This document shows positions 18,253 to 27,158 of a stretch of 64,000 bases of DNA, piece by piece. Under the pieces are notes generated by a model, which did not search any database, was not told the origin of the DNA, and saw nothing but the letters and a program-made list of their open reading frames with translations. The DNA lies in assembly GCA_963698995.1 (NCBI GenBank), contig CAVOTD010000031.1, forward strand, positions 62,001 to 126,000, in the 5' to 3' direction. The position numbers and the translations under genes were made by a program. How positions within the stretch are numbered: position 1 is the stretch's first letter; the number at the start of each line of letters is the position of its first letter. This DNA is from AP-15 sp963698995. GTDB taxonomy: Bacteria > Pseudomonadota > Alphaproteobacteria > ATCC43930 > CGMCC-115725.

Positions 18253-18723
18253 TTAGGCCGCCTTTTGCTCCGTCAGCTGCGGTTGCACGGTCTCGACCGT
18301 GGTGCCGATCTTGATCGTGCGCGGCTTGGCCGCTTCGGGCACTTCGCGAACGACGTCGACATGGAGCAGGCCATTGTTGAGGCTGGCGCCCGTCACCTTC
18401 ATGTGGTCGGCAAGACTAAAGCGCCGCTCGAAGCTGCGCCCGGCGATGCCACGGTGCAGGTAGCCACCACCGTTCTCGTCCTCCTTCTGTGCCTTGCCCG
18501 TCACTAGGAGCGTGTTCTCTTGAACGGTGACGTCGAGCTCCGCCGGCGAGAACCCTGCCACGGCCATCGTCAGCCGGTAGGCGTCTTCGCCGGTCTTCTC
18601 GATGTTGTAAGGGGGGTAGGCGACGGCCGCGCCGTCAACGCGGGTCGCCGCATCGATCAAGCGGGTCAGACGATCGAAGCCGATCGTAGAACGGAATAGC
18701 GGAGTAAAATCGAAACGATCCAT
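18253..18723 (-). CDS. small heat-shock protein Hsp20 (alpha-crystallin type, IbpA-like)
   Basis: 156 residues from ATG 18723, with AGGAGG eight bases upstream. An ATP-independent holdase that binds unfolding proteins. N-terminal arm MDRFDFTPLFRSTIGFDRL, then YPPYNIEKTGEDAYRLTMAV, VTGKAQKE, the GIAGRSFERRFSLADHM motif of class A rhizobial/IbpA-type sHsps, and A.LNNGLLHVDV. The C-terminal I-x-I-type tail is KPRTIKIGT. Preceded by a ROSE-like thermometer. Part of the same cargo as groESL. Confidence 0.95.
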   Translation of the reverse strand: MDRFDFTPLFRSTIGFDRLTRLIDAATRVDGAAVAYPPYNIEKTGEDAYRLTMAVAGFSPAELDVTVQENTLLVTGKAQKEDENGGGYLHRGIAGRSFERRFSLADHMKVTGASLNNGLLHVDVVREVPEAAKPRTIKIGTTVETVQPQLTEQKAA

Positions 18724-18756
18724 GACCATATCCTCCTGTGAGCAACATGGATATCG
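18724..18756 (-). promoter_or_regulatory. ROSE-like RNA thermometer in hsp20 leader
   Basis: In the mRNA sense, AUAUCC (18754-18749) pairs with GGAUAU (18733-18728), enclosing UUGCU, CAC and AGGAGG. Inside the hairpin UGCU can pair with AGGA of the Shine-Dalgarno, leaving one G-G mismatch, the hallmark of the ROSE 3' hairpin known from rhizobial small heat-shock genes. This would hide the ribosome site at low temperature. Read by eye; no folding energies computed. Confidence 0.6.
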
Positions 18757-18809
18757 GCACCTTACCAACGGGCGGATGCCAGTCTTTGATGCACGGTCCT
18801 AAAATAGCC

Positions 18810-19302
18810 ACCGCGCAATACATTAAGTGGTGATTGCAGATCTTCTTTCAAGTGGATCGGAAAACTGGTTTACGATTATGCAAATAATGGAGTTTTGCTA
18901 CACCAGTGATCAGGGTTTGATGTCAAAACCTCGAAAATCCGGGTCTAAGTCGGCGACTTCACGTCGGTATCGAGCAGGCGCCGTTGGCCGGTGCAGGCCA
19001 AATGTTATTGCACGGATCCAAGGTGGATAATTCGTCACCGATATCGGCTGCGACGGTAAGGCGTGCGCGACCATGCGGTGACGTCAGAAGTCTCTATCTC
19101 TTGCCAGCTTCGGCCAACCCAGTCCGAAAATCAGCACGGGCTGCGCGACGCTAATCCGCTCCGTTAAACGCCTTGCCCGTCGAATTGCAGGCTGACACCG
19201 CCTTCGCCCGCGTACCTTCTGGCGCCAATCTTTTGCATGAAGTGTTCTTGACGGATCGAAGCCTCGTGAGCGCCGGAATGCGCGATTAGAATTGGGGGTG
19301 AG
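18810..19302. other. ~490-bp region with no recognisable gene
   Basis: Located between hsp20 and the hemolysin-III gene. Short open frames on both strands have no family resemblance. It contains the divergent promoters of the two neighbours. Confidence 0.4.
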
Positions 19303-19962
19303 ATGAGGGCTGCAACTGGGTTCATGCAATATCGAGCCGGCGAGCTCGCGGCAGACCGAATCATCCACCTGATGGGCAGCCTCGCGGGCGTGGTCGGCTC
19401 GGCCATACTAGTGGGCATCGCTGCAGATGTCGCTGACCGGCCAACTTTTTCGGCGAGCCTCGTCTATTCCGTTTGCCTTCTCACAATGCTCGGCTGCTCG
19501 GCAGCCTACCACCTCGCCTCCAATGCAGCCCGACGAGAGTTTCTGCGCCAATTTGATCATGCCGCGATCTTTCTGATGATCGCCGGTACCTACACCCCAT
19601 TCACGACGTGCCGACTGCACGGCGTTTGGGGTATCGCGATGACCGCCGCGGTTTGGACGGGAGCTATCACTGGAGTCGTGATGAAGCTGATCGGTCCACG
19701 CGGTGTCGAGCGAGGTTCGATCGTTGCCTACCTGACGCTAGGCTGGATGATCCTGGTGGGGCTGCGACCCATGCTCGGCTCGGTGGACGCTTGGACGGCG
19801 GTTTTGATCGGCGTTGGGGGCGTGCTCTATTCGATCGGGGTCGGCTTTCACCTCTGGCGGACGCTGCCCTTCCACAACGCAATATGGCACAGCTTCGTGC
19901 TGGTGGCAGCCAGCTGTCACTACGCAGCTATTCTGCATGGCGTGGTGTTGGCACGATCGTGA
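19303..19962 (+). CDS. hemolysin III-family (YqfA-like) membrane protein
   Basis: 219 residues with about seven hydrophobic spans, as in the PAQR/hemolysin III family. Conserved polar residues are present: Ser-x-x-x-His in CSAAYHL, the FDHAAIFLMIAGTYTPF stretch, and the C-terminal HNAIWHSFVLVAASCHY, giving the metal-binding Ser, Asp and three His of the fold. Despite the name, most bacterial members have no shown haemolytic activity; an inner-membrane role in lipid or membrane homeostasis is suggested. Start ATG with GGGGGTGAG upstream. Confidence 0.9.
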   Translation: MRAATGFMQYRAGELAADRIIHLMGSLAGVVGSAILVGIAADVADRPTFSASLVYSVCLLTMLGCSAAYHLASNAARREFLRQFDHAAIFLMIAGTYTPFTTCRLHGVWGIAMTAAVWTGAITGVVMKLIGPRGVERGSIVAYLTLGWMILVGLRPMLGSVDAWTAVLIGVGGVLYSIGVGFHLWRTLPFHNAIWHSFVLVAASCHYAAILHGVVLARS

Positions 19963-20318
19963 GCACCACCCTGCCACGATCTGAAAACGCGGCGCCGCTG
20001 ATCGCCATGATCCGAGGGAGGTGTAATTGAAAATATGACGCTCCTCCGACAGCTCCAGGGCCGGCCGGATGGGTTCCAAATCGCACCACCACTATGGGTA
20101 GGCAAAGTTGTAAACCCATATTCGACCTCGGCAAAAAATTCAATTCGATAAGTTCTGGAACGGCTCTAAGTAGTTTCCGAGCCTACCGCTGCCGTCTCGT
20201 TGGCGGCTATGATGGAACAGCTCAACCTACCTGCTGGGGAGGTTGCAGTCTCGAGCGAATGGGGTGAACGTTTCTGAGGACCAGCCTCCGCTAGATCACC
20301 AGTATTCGGAGAAAAACT
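19963..20318. other. no gene seen
   Basis: About 355 bp without a supported gene. It holds a near-repeat of CCTACCTGCTGGGGAGG type and the leader of the gene at 20319, and nothing recognisable. Confidence 0.4.
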
Positions 20319-20618
20319 ATGCTATCCCTGCATCCTGACCAGTCGCGCCCGAGCCACGCGAGAGTCGTGTTCGCAGACCGGGCGCTTTCGTTCATGTTGC
20401 CGAAGGGCACTACGTTCGAAGATCTTGCCGATCGCCTGCGCGATCTGCAGGAGCGGCACCACGGCAAGCCGGTCGCAATCGAGGTCAAACTCGCCACTTC
20501 CCCAGATGTCGGGCGACGCCGGCTCCTCTCGGGGCTTGGCCGCGGTCGCGGTATCGGCACTGCTGCACCAAAAAAGACGCTGGATCCGAACACAGGCCGT
20601 CCAATATCTGCAATTTGA
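20319..20618 (+). CDS. hypothetical protein, 99 residues
   Basis: MLSLHPDQSRPSHARVVFAD then RALSFMLPKGTTFEDLADRL and HHGKPVAIEVKLA. Small rhizobial proteins with this arrangement (VVFxDRAxxFxLxxGATFEDLAxxL) are common; function unknown. The last 30 residues, Gly/Arg-rich, differ from that family and may be shifted in frame. Preceded by GGAGAAAAACT. Confidence 0.55.
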   Translation: MLSLHPDQSRPSHARVVFADRALSFMLPKGTTFEDLADRLRDLQERHHGKPVAIEVKLATSPDVGRRRLLSGLGRGRGIGTAAPKKTLDPNTGRPISAI

Positions 20619-20655
20619 AAAGGAGAATAAAGTTTCAATCTCGGAGGCGGCGACG

Positions 20656-21036
20656 ATGAAAGTTTCTGTCGGTGCGTTTGCAGCGCTCCTAATCACCGGC
20701 TCCATGTTCCTGCAATCCGTCCACGCCCAATCGGCGCCAGAGGGATCCTATCGTAAAAGCTGCACCGACGCACGAGTGGAAGACCGCACCCTGACGGCTG
20801 TCTGCCGTATCACCGACGGGCGGGAACAGAGGACATCACTCACGGATGTCAATCGGTGCGTCGGCGATATAGGGAATGACAATGGCGCGCTCACTTGTAG
20901 TCACGGACAGCCAATGGCGCCGTACCGTGAGGATCGCAGGCAATGGCGCATTATTGGCTTTGCGCCTAAAACCGCTGTCCGCTCCTGGCATGATCGGCTC
21001 CGTGCATCGGCGGGTAAAGGTATGGGCATAGGGTGA
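20656..21036 (+). CDS. secreted CVNH (cyanovirin-N homology) domain protein
   Basis: 126 residues from ATG 20656 (GGAGG upstream). Signal peptide of ~24 residues ending SVHA before QSAPEG. The mature part GSYRKSCTDARVEDRTLTAV, CRITDGREQRTS and DVNRCVGDIGNDNGALTC matches the CVNH fold, with paired cysteines and the I/V-N-x-C-V-G-D-I-G-N motif. CVNH domains can bind sugars; the target here is unknown. The tail after GALTCSHGQ looks unlike the family and may be frameshifted. Confidence 0.7.
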   Translation: MKVSVGAFAALLITGSMFLQSVHAQSAPEGSYRKSCTDARVEDRTLTAVCRITDGREQRTSLTDVNRCVGDIGNDNGALTCSHGQPMAPYREDRRQWRIIGFAPKTAVRSWHDRLRASAGKGMGIG

Positions 21037-21068
21037 AGAGCCAAACGCTGAGGTTTGGTGTCGCAGTA

Positions 21069-21212
21069 TCAGAAATGCTGCCTCGCAATCGTGCGGACAA
21101 GAGTGTCTTGAATTAGGTCCTCTGCGCCGGACACGTCGTGGGTCAATGTAAAAGCGTAACGCCACAGCCACGAGAGTTCTTTTTCGAGAAGTGTACCGAA
21201 ATCGTCGATCTT
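21069..21212 (-). pseudogene. ECF sigma factor fragment (region 2)
   Basis: The minus strand reads KIDDFGTLLEKELSWLWRYA, then FTLTHDVSGAEDLIQDTLVR and TIARQHF before TGA at 21071-21069. This is region 2.1-2.2 of an extracytoplasmic-function sigma factor (A-E-D-L-I-Q-D-T). There is no start codon upstream and no region 4, so it is a short remnant of a regulator once carried here. Confidence 0.6.
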
Positions 21213-21567
21213 AGCCGGCTACGTTCTTGGCAAAGTACCATTCGGGTGTGACAGCCGAGCCAAGGGCGCAGACGTAATCTCGATCACAGTGAAGCCCAGC
21301 CCTTCTAGGATCTTTTTCTCTGCCTCTCTCTGCGACTGATCGGGGATGAGCTTCATGCCGGCCTCGCCGGGTCGTCGGGAATTTCGGTATAGGATCTTCA
21401 AATCCACTCTCACACCGTTCGGCGCCCGCACCTATCGAACATGTCGCGGAGATCCGATTACGGATAGCTTCGGAAACTACCTATAGCAGGACGCAACCCA
21501 AGCGCGAAGGTAGCGTTCCGGAACCAGTCGTGGCGGGAGCCTCTCCACCAGCCGCGCACGCTTTCGG

Positions 21568-24500
21568 TCAGCCGAGAGGTTGCGACGCTGTGCCTGGGTC
21601 GGCGGCGAGCGCCAAGCGGATCAGCGCTGAAAGCGAGTGCGAACCGGTCTTCTTCATGACGGCGGCGCGGTGGTTCTCGACCGTGCGCTGGCTGATACCG
21701 AGGTCGGCGGCGATGTTCTTGCTGGGATGGCCGCCGAGCACCAGCTCCATGATCTGGCGTTGGCGCGAGGTCAGACCGGCCAGGCGCTTCGCCGCTGCCT
21801 CCCGCCGAACCGACAACTTGGCCGAATCCAGGGTCCGTTCCAAAGCGCGCCCAATGCTGGCCAACAGTTCCGCGCGGCCGATTGGCTTTTCGATGAAATC
21901 CGTAGCCCCCGCCTTCATGGCCTCGACTGCCATCGGGACGTCGCCCTGGCCAGTGATCATGATGGCCGGCAGCTGATTTCCCTGGCTCTTTAGCCGCTGC
22001 AGCAGTTGCAGCCCACCCATGCCAGGCATCTGGGCATCGACAAGGAGGCAGCCCTCGCGGCCAGGACGATAGGCCTCGAGGAACGCCTCGGAACTGGCAT
22101 AGAGCTCGACCGTTCGGCCATCTTCCCGGAGCAGGTCTCGCATCGCCTCACGCATAGCGCTGTCATCGTCGACCACGAACATGGTCGTCGGCGCTCGCGG
22201 GCCATCGCCACCCGTTTCGGCAGGCTCCCGGGTGTTCACTCTCGAGGATAGTCGCGACTCACCGAGGAGGCTCTGGATCAGGTCCGTCAGCTCCTTCGCC
22301 TTCACCGGCTTGTTCAGGTGTAGGTGGCCCCCCCGGGAGATCTCGCGCAAGGTGTCGGTCGAGATGTCGCCGGTGAGGATGACAGCCGGGATCTCGTGAC
22401 CGAGCGTCTCCCGCAGCCAAGCGACGACCTGGAGGCCGTTCAGACCGTTCGGCAGATTATAGTCGGCGACGATGAGGTCTGGGTGCATCGCCCCTCGCGC
22501 CGCCAATTCCAGCGCTTTTCTCCCATCCTCGGCGGTCGACGCGCGGTGACCCTCTGCTTCGAGCAGAAGCGCGAGCATCTCGCGCACCGAAGGGTCGTCC
22601 TCGACGACCAGGATTGCGCCGTTGTGACGCGCGCTTTCCTTTGCTACTGGCGAGGTGTGTCGAGGTTGCCATGGCGGCGCATTTCGTCCGAGCAGCGGAA
22701 CCTCGACGGCGAAGACCGAGCCCTTGCCCGGGCGGGAACGGACATCGACAGCGTGGCCCAGCAGGTCTGCCAAGCGCTCGACGATGGCGAGACCAAGGCC
22801 GAGGCCCTTGCTGCGCTCGCGCGCCGGATTGTCGACCTGATGGAACTCCTCGAAAATCGCCTGAAGCTGCTCTTCGGGAACGCCGATCCCGGTATCCCAG
22901 ACCTCGATGCGCAGCTGGTCGCCGCGCCGCCGGCAGCCGAGCAGGATCTTTCCCTTATTGGTGTACTTCACTGCGTTCGAGAGCAGGTTGCGGATCATCT
23001 GCTCGAGCAGGCGTGGATCACTGCGCACGCTGAGGCTGCTCGGGACGACGCGCCAGCCGAGTCCATGCGCCCCCGCGTGAAAGCTGAACTGCATCCGCAG
23101 ATGCTCTAGCACCGCATTGATCGGGAAATCGACCATTTCACGGCGGACGACCCCGGCCTCTAGCTGGTTGATGTCGAGGAGCGTGTCGAGCATGCTCGAC
23201 ATGGTGCTCACGGTCTCGTCGAGTCTGCCGACCAGGCTCAACGTGGTTTCGTCCTTGACCTTCTTCGCCAAGATTTCATGTAGCAGGCTGATCGTTTGCA
23301 ACGGCTGGCGCAGATCATGGCTGGCGGCAGCCAGGAACCGTGACTTGCCGAGATTGGCGTGCTCGGCCTGTCGCTTGGCGGCCTCCAACGCCTCCGCCGT
23401 ATGCTTTCGTTCGGTGATGTCTTCGATCGCCAGCAGGATCTTCCGCGTGGTTGGGGGCTCGTCGCAAATCTCCAGCGCGCTCACAAGCAGCGATCGCATT
23501 CCCCTCGGCGGCAGGTCGACGTTGATTTCGTGATCCTCGATGACTCCCTCACCGTTCCGGAGGCGGTCGAGGAAGCCGCGCAGCGCCGCGATATCGAGGC
23601 GGCCTTCATCGACCGCGTCGAGTTGTCGGCCCACGGTCTGCTCAGGCTCGACCGAAAAGGTGCTGTAGAAGGAGCGGCTCGCGGAGATGACGTAAAGCTC
23701 CTCGTCGAGCACGACGAGCGGCTGGCGAATGGTGTTGATGATGCTGTCGGAATAGGATCGCGCTGCCTCGATTGCCCGTTCGGCCGTTTTCCTCTCGGAT
23801 ATGTCGGCGAAGGTGATAACCACCCCCGCAACCTGGGCGTCCTGGGTGCGGTATGGCAGAATGCGACGGGTGTACCACGCTTCGTTGTCGGCCTCGACCT
23901 CGCGGTTCGGCGGCACGTGGCCGGCAAGAACCGCCCCGGCGTCCGCGAGTAGGCTGGTGTCGGAGATGCGGCGAGCCAAGTCAGTGAGCGGCCGGCCGAT
24001 GTCGGTGGCGATAACGCGGAACAGCGGCTTGGCCGCCGGCGTGAAAAAGCGAATGTTGAGCTCGCTGTCCAGGAATAGGGTCGCGACGCCTGAGCTGTCC
24101 AGGATGTTCTGCAGATCGTTGGACGTGCTGCGCTGGCGTTCGAGGGTTTCCTGAAGCTGGCTGTTGAGGGCGGTGAGCTCTTCATTGAGCGATTGCAGCT
24201 CCTCACGCGAGGTCATCAGCTCTTCGTTGGTCGACTGGAACTCCTCATTCGCCGACATGGCTTCCTGGTTGATCGCCTTCTGCTCCTCGTTGGCGATCTC
24301 GAGTTCATGGATGGCGCTTTGCAGCTCCTTGCGGGTGGCGTCGAGTTCGCGCTCTAGCTCGGCGATGCGCGAGAGGTCATCCGGCGGCTCGACGGGTCGG
24401 CCTGGCCTCGGCCCCCGTGCGGGTTCGTCGAAGAAGCTGACCAGCAGCAACTCCTCGCCTTCGCTATGCACCGGATGGACCTCGATGCGGACCGCGACAG

Positions 24501-26334
24501 CACTGCCAGCGTAGCTCGCCTGCGCGCCCGTGGCGATCGCGAGCGCGTGCTCCCGGTTCACCTGTTGGATCGCCGACCTGAGCTTGTTGCGCAGGCCCTC
24601 GCGCGCTATCACAAGAAGATCGCGGCTGGGCTCGCCCGCGGCCACCCGCAAATAGCGGTCGGTCGGTCCTGAGAAATAGAGGCATTCGTGCTTGCGGTTG
24701 ATCAGGACCGAAGCAGGCGCGTAGGTCTCGAGCAGCAGCCGCTGCGTGAGGTCGCCAGCGCTGACGCCCTGCCTCGCCGCCGGAGGCGTCCGCCCTGGCC
24801 AAAGTGTTCGCGCGCCCCCTCCCGGCCCAATTGGAAAATCGACTTCGCCGGGCCTGCTGTGACCGATCTGTCGATAGATCCGCTGTGTCTTGGAGATCGG
24901 CTCGAACCGGTCGTCGAGATTGCCCACCGTCTCCGAGTTGCCGAGCATCAGAACGCCGCCCTCGCGGAGCGCGAAGTGGAACAGCAGAAGAACCTTCTGC
25001 TGCGCCTCGGGGCGCAGATAGATCAGCAGGTTACGGCAGGAGATCAGGTCGAGGCGCGAGAACGGCGGATCGGCCAACACATCCTGCGCCGTGAAGACCA
25101 CCGTCCCGCGCAATTCCGGCACCACCCGGTAGCTGTGCTCCTCCTGAGTAAAGAAGCGGGCGAGCCGCGCCGGCGACACATCTGCCGCGATCGCTTCCGG
25201 ATAGCGCCCCTCGCGGGCGAGAGCGACCGCATCCTCGTCGACATCGGAGGCGAAGACCTGCAGCTTGATATTCCGCTTCGCCGCCGCGATCTCCTCGAGA
25301 AAGAGCATGGCAAGGGAATAGGTTTCCTCGCCGGTGCTGCAGCCGGCAACCCAGATCCGCAGCGGCCGGTCCGAGGGGTGTCGGTGGACGAGATCGGGTA
25401 TGACCTCCTTCGCCAGCAATTCGAAGGCGCCCGAGTCGCGGAAGAATCTGGTGACATTGATCAGCAGGTCCTTGGCGAGGAGCTCGAGCTCACCTGCATC
25501 CTGCCGCAGCATGTCGACGTACCGACCACTGTCATCGACACCGGCCAGCGCCATGCGCCGCTTGATCCGGCGCAACAGCGTGCCCGGCTTGTAGAGCGAG
25601 AAATCGTGCGAGGTTTTCGTGCGCAGAAGATCGACGATCTCAGCCAGCCGATCCGGGGGATGATCGCCCGGCGACAGTCCCTTCCGTCGACCGTATTTGG
25701 CGAGCATTTCGGAAATCTTCCCGACCGGGAGCACCAGGTCGACGGCGCCTGTCATAATCGCGCTCCGCGGCATGCCGTCATACTCGGCGTCGTCCGGATC
25801 CTGCACGATGACGAGCCCACCCTTTTCCTTGACCCCCTTCAGCCCTAGGCTGCCGTCGCCGCCGGTTCCCGAGAGGATCACGCAGATCGCGCGTTCGCCG
25901 AGTTCTTCCGCCAAGGAGCGCAGGAAGAAATCGAAAGGCAGGCGCGCACCGTGACGCTCCCGTGGTTCAGAGAGGTGCAGGACACCGCCGCGGATCGAGA
26001 GATAGGTACCCGGAGGAATGAGATAGACGTGCTCGGGCTCGAGCGGCATTCCGTCTGCCGCTTGCTGTACTGGCATCGGCGTATGGCCGGCCAGCAAATC
26101 GACCATCATGCTCGCATGCGTCGGATCAAGATGCTGGATCAGAATGAACGCCATGCCGGTGCTGGGAGGGAGGGCGGCGAGCAGCCTCCGGGCAGCATCG
26201 AGGCCGCCAGCCGAGGCGCCGAGACCCACAACCGGGAAGCTGTCAGCCCTTAGCAGCGAGCCGAGCTTCAGCGACGAACGCCGGTTCGGCGGCGCGCGAG
26301 CCGTTCCGGCCTGTCGCGGGCGCTGTCCTATCAT
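21568..26334 (-). CDS. CheB-CheR-PAS-histidine kinase-REC-REC-LuxR hybrid regulator
   Basis: 1588 residues in one intact frame. Order: CheB methylesterase (~34-205; Ser41 in GLGASAGG, His68, Asp160 in SGTGGDGS); CheR methyltransferase (~225-490; SAM motif GCSTGEETYSLAM); coiled coil (~655-735); two PAS domains (~740-980); HisKA with His1006 in AAASHDLRQP; HATPase (~1105-1215; NLLSNAVKYT, DTGIGVPEEQ); REC1 (~1240-1358, Asp1291); REC2 (~1383-1500, Asp1433); LuxR/FixJ-type HTH (~1520-1575, LTSRQRQIMELVLGG). No membrane span, so a cytoplasmic sensor. CheB/CheR-PAS kinases are known; carrying a FixJ-like DNA-binding output in the same chain is unusual. Probably senses a soluble or redox signal and acts directly on DNA. 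The only regulator in the island that looks complete. Confidence 0.93.
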   Translation of the reverse strand: MIGQRPRQAGTARAPPNRRSSLKLGSLLRADSFPVVGLGASAGGLDAARRLLAALPPSTGMAFILIQHLDPTHASMMVDLLAGHTPMPVQQAADGMPLEPEHVYLIPPGTYLSIRGGVLHLSEPRERHGARLPFDFFLRSLAEELGERAICVILSGTGGDGSLGLKGVKEKGGLVIVQDPDDAEYDGMPRSAIMTGAVDLVLPVGKISEMLAKYGRRKGLSPGDHPPDRLAEIVDLLRTKTSHDFSLYKPGTLLRRIKRRMALAGVDDSGRYVDMLRQDAGELELLAKDLLINVTRFFRDSGAFELLAKEVIPDLVHRHPSDRPLRIWVAGCSTGEETYSLAMLFLEEIAAAKRNIKLQVFASDVDEDAVALAREGRYPEAIAADVSPARLARFFTQEEHSYRVVPELRGTVVFTAQDVLADPPFSRLDLISCRNLLIYLRPEAQQKVLLLFHFALREGGVLMLGNSETVGNLDDRFEPISKTQRIYRQIGHSRPGEVDFPIGPGGGARTLWPGRTPPAARQGVSAGDLTQRLLLETYAPASVLINRKHECLYFSGPTDRYLRVAAGEPSRDLLVIAREGLRNKLRSAIQQVNREHALAIATGAQASYAGSAVAVRIEVHPVHSEGEELLLVSFFDEPARGPRPGRPVEPPDDLSRIAELERELDATRKELQSAIHELEIANEEQKAINQEAMSANEEFQSTNEELMTSREELQSLNEELTALNSQLQETLERQRSTSNDLQNILDSSGVATLFLDSELNIRFFTPAAKPLFRVIATDIGRPLTDLARRISDTSLLADAGAVLAGHVPPNREVEADNEAWYTRRILPYRTQDAQVAGVVITFADISERKTAERAIEAARSYSDSIINTIRQPLVVLDEELYVISASRSFYSTFSVEPEQTVGRQLDAVDEGRLDIAALRGFLDRLRNGEGVIEDHEINVDLPPRGMRSLLVSALEICDEPPTTRKILLAIEDITERKHTAEALEAAKRQAEHANLGKSRFLAAASHDLRQPLQTISLLHEILAKKVKDETTLSLVGRLDETVSTMSSMLDTLLDINQLEAGVVRREMVDFPINAVLEHLRMQFSFHAGAHGLGWRVVPSSLSVRSDPRLLEQMIRNLLSNAVKYTNKGKILLGCRRRGDQLRIEVWDTGIGVPEEQLQAIFEEFHQVDNPARERSKGLGLGLAIVERLADLLGHAVDVRSRPGKGSVFAVEVPLLGRNAPPWQPRHTSPVAKESARHNGAILVVEDDPSVREMLALLLEAEGHRASTAEDGRKALELAARGAMHPDLIVADYNLPNGLNGLQVVAWLRETLGHEIPAVILTGDISTDTLREISRGGHLHLNKPVKAKELTDLIQSLLGESRLSSRVNTREPAETGGDGPRAPTTMFVVDDDSAMREAMRDLLREDGRTVELYASSEAFLEAYRPGREGCLLVDAQMPGMGGLQLLQRLKSQGNQLPAIMITGQGDVPMAVEAMKAGATDFIEKPIGRAELLASIGRALERTLDSAKLSVRREAAAKRLAGLTSRQRQIMELVLGGHPSKNIAADLGISQRTVENHRAAVMKKTGSHSLSALIRLALAADPGTASQPLG

Positions 26335-26344
26335 ACGCCGTTAA

Positions 26345-26860
26345 TCCTACCACGAAGCTCTGCCTTGCTGCGACACTGGCGTTTCACGACGGTGTCCGGA
26401 CGATCCTCCTATAAACGGGTGTCTCGACACCTCCTTTGCTGTTGGCCCCGTGGAGTCATGGACGGCACGCCGGCATCTTTGAGCACGCGGCGGCAAATCC
26501 ACCATCAAGACCACACCGAGCCTGATGGTGATTGCGCTAGTGCTTTACGAAAATTAGCCATCGATTGGTAAAAGTTAGGCCAACGAACCTGCGGGACGAG
26601 GCGGACGAGAATGATCCCTCGTAGCGCGACCGCATGATCCCCACGTGTACATGACCCCCACGTGTATTAGTGACGCCACGTTCCAAGCATACGCAGCCGA
26701 GAAGCCCAAGGGGGGCACCAAACGCCGCTCCCGGGATGCTCTCCAAGAAATGAGTGGCCGACAGCGAACTCTTCACGACAGCGGATACCGCCGCAAGTGA
26801 AGCGGCATCGATAAAATCGGCTGATGCCTCAGTCTCTAACCTAGGCGTCGCAATGGCCAG
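26345..26860. other. ~515-bp region with no recognisable gene
   Basis: Upstream of the hybrid kinase. An imperfect direct repeat of CCCCACGTGTA occurs near 26638-26665. The 79-codon minus-strand frame at 26537-26776 has no family resemblance and a doubtful start. Confidence 0.4.
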
Positions 26861-26869
26861 GTGGATAGA

Positions 26870-27076
26870 ATGTACTCGCCAGAATTGCTGAGAGTCGAAG
26901 CGGCTGAGTGTCGCCGCGGGGCAATCGGTAAGAGCACTCGTGTCGAAAGAACTTTGCTTGCGTTAGCAGAGAGGCTCGAATCCCAGGCGGCGGTTCTCGA
27001 GGCGCGGAGGTCGGCTGACCGGCCACGCCGCCGGCAAATAATGCGTAATCTCCCAAAGTCCTGGTCTGACCAGTAA
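26870..27076 (+). CDS. small conserved-type protein, 68 residues
   Basis: From ATG 26870, MYSPELLRVEAAECRRGAIG then RTLLALAERLESQAAVLEAR. This matches the many small Bradyrhizobium-like proteins of pattern MYSPExLRxxAAxCRR...LLxLAxxxExxAAxLE, which are short helical proteins of unknown role. A GTG three codons upstream (26861) is an alternative start. Confidence 0.55.
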   Translation: MYSPELLRVEAAECRRGAIGKSTRVERTLLALAERLESQAAVLEARRSADRPRRRQIMRNLPKSWSDQ

Positions 27077-27158
27077 TATGGGCGAGACACAGCCGGTAGC
27101 GATCCACTACAGGCCGATCGCCGGCAAATATTGAGAGCCCGCCTGTGTGAAGTGACCA

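Noticed and set aside
21219..21431. 70-codon frame on the minus strand (MKLIPDQSQREAEKKILEGL)
   Set aside because: Reads somewhat like protein, but has a weak ribosome site and no recognised family, so not listed as a gene.
26537..26776. 79-codon minus-strand gene
   Set aside because: No good start, no family resemblance, and odd composition.
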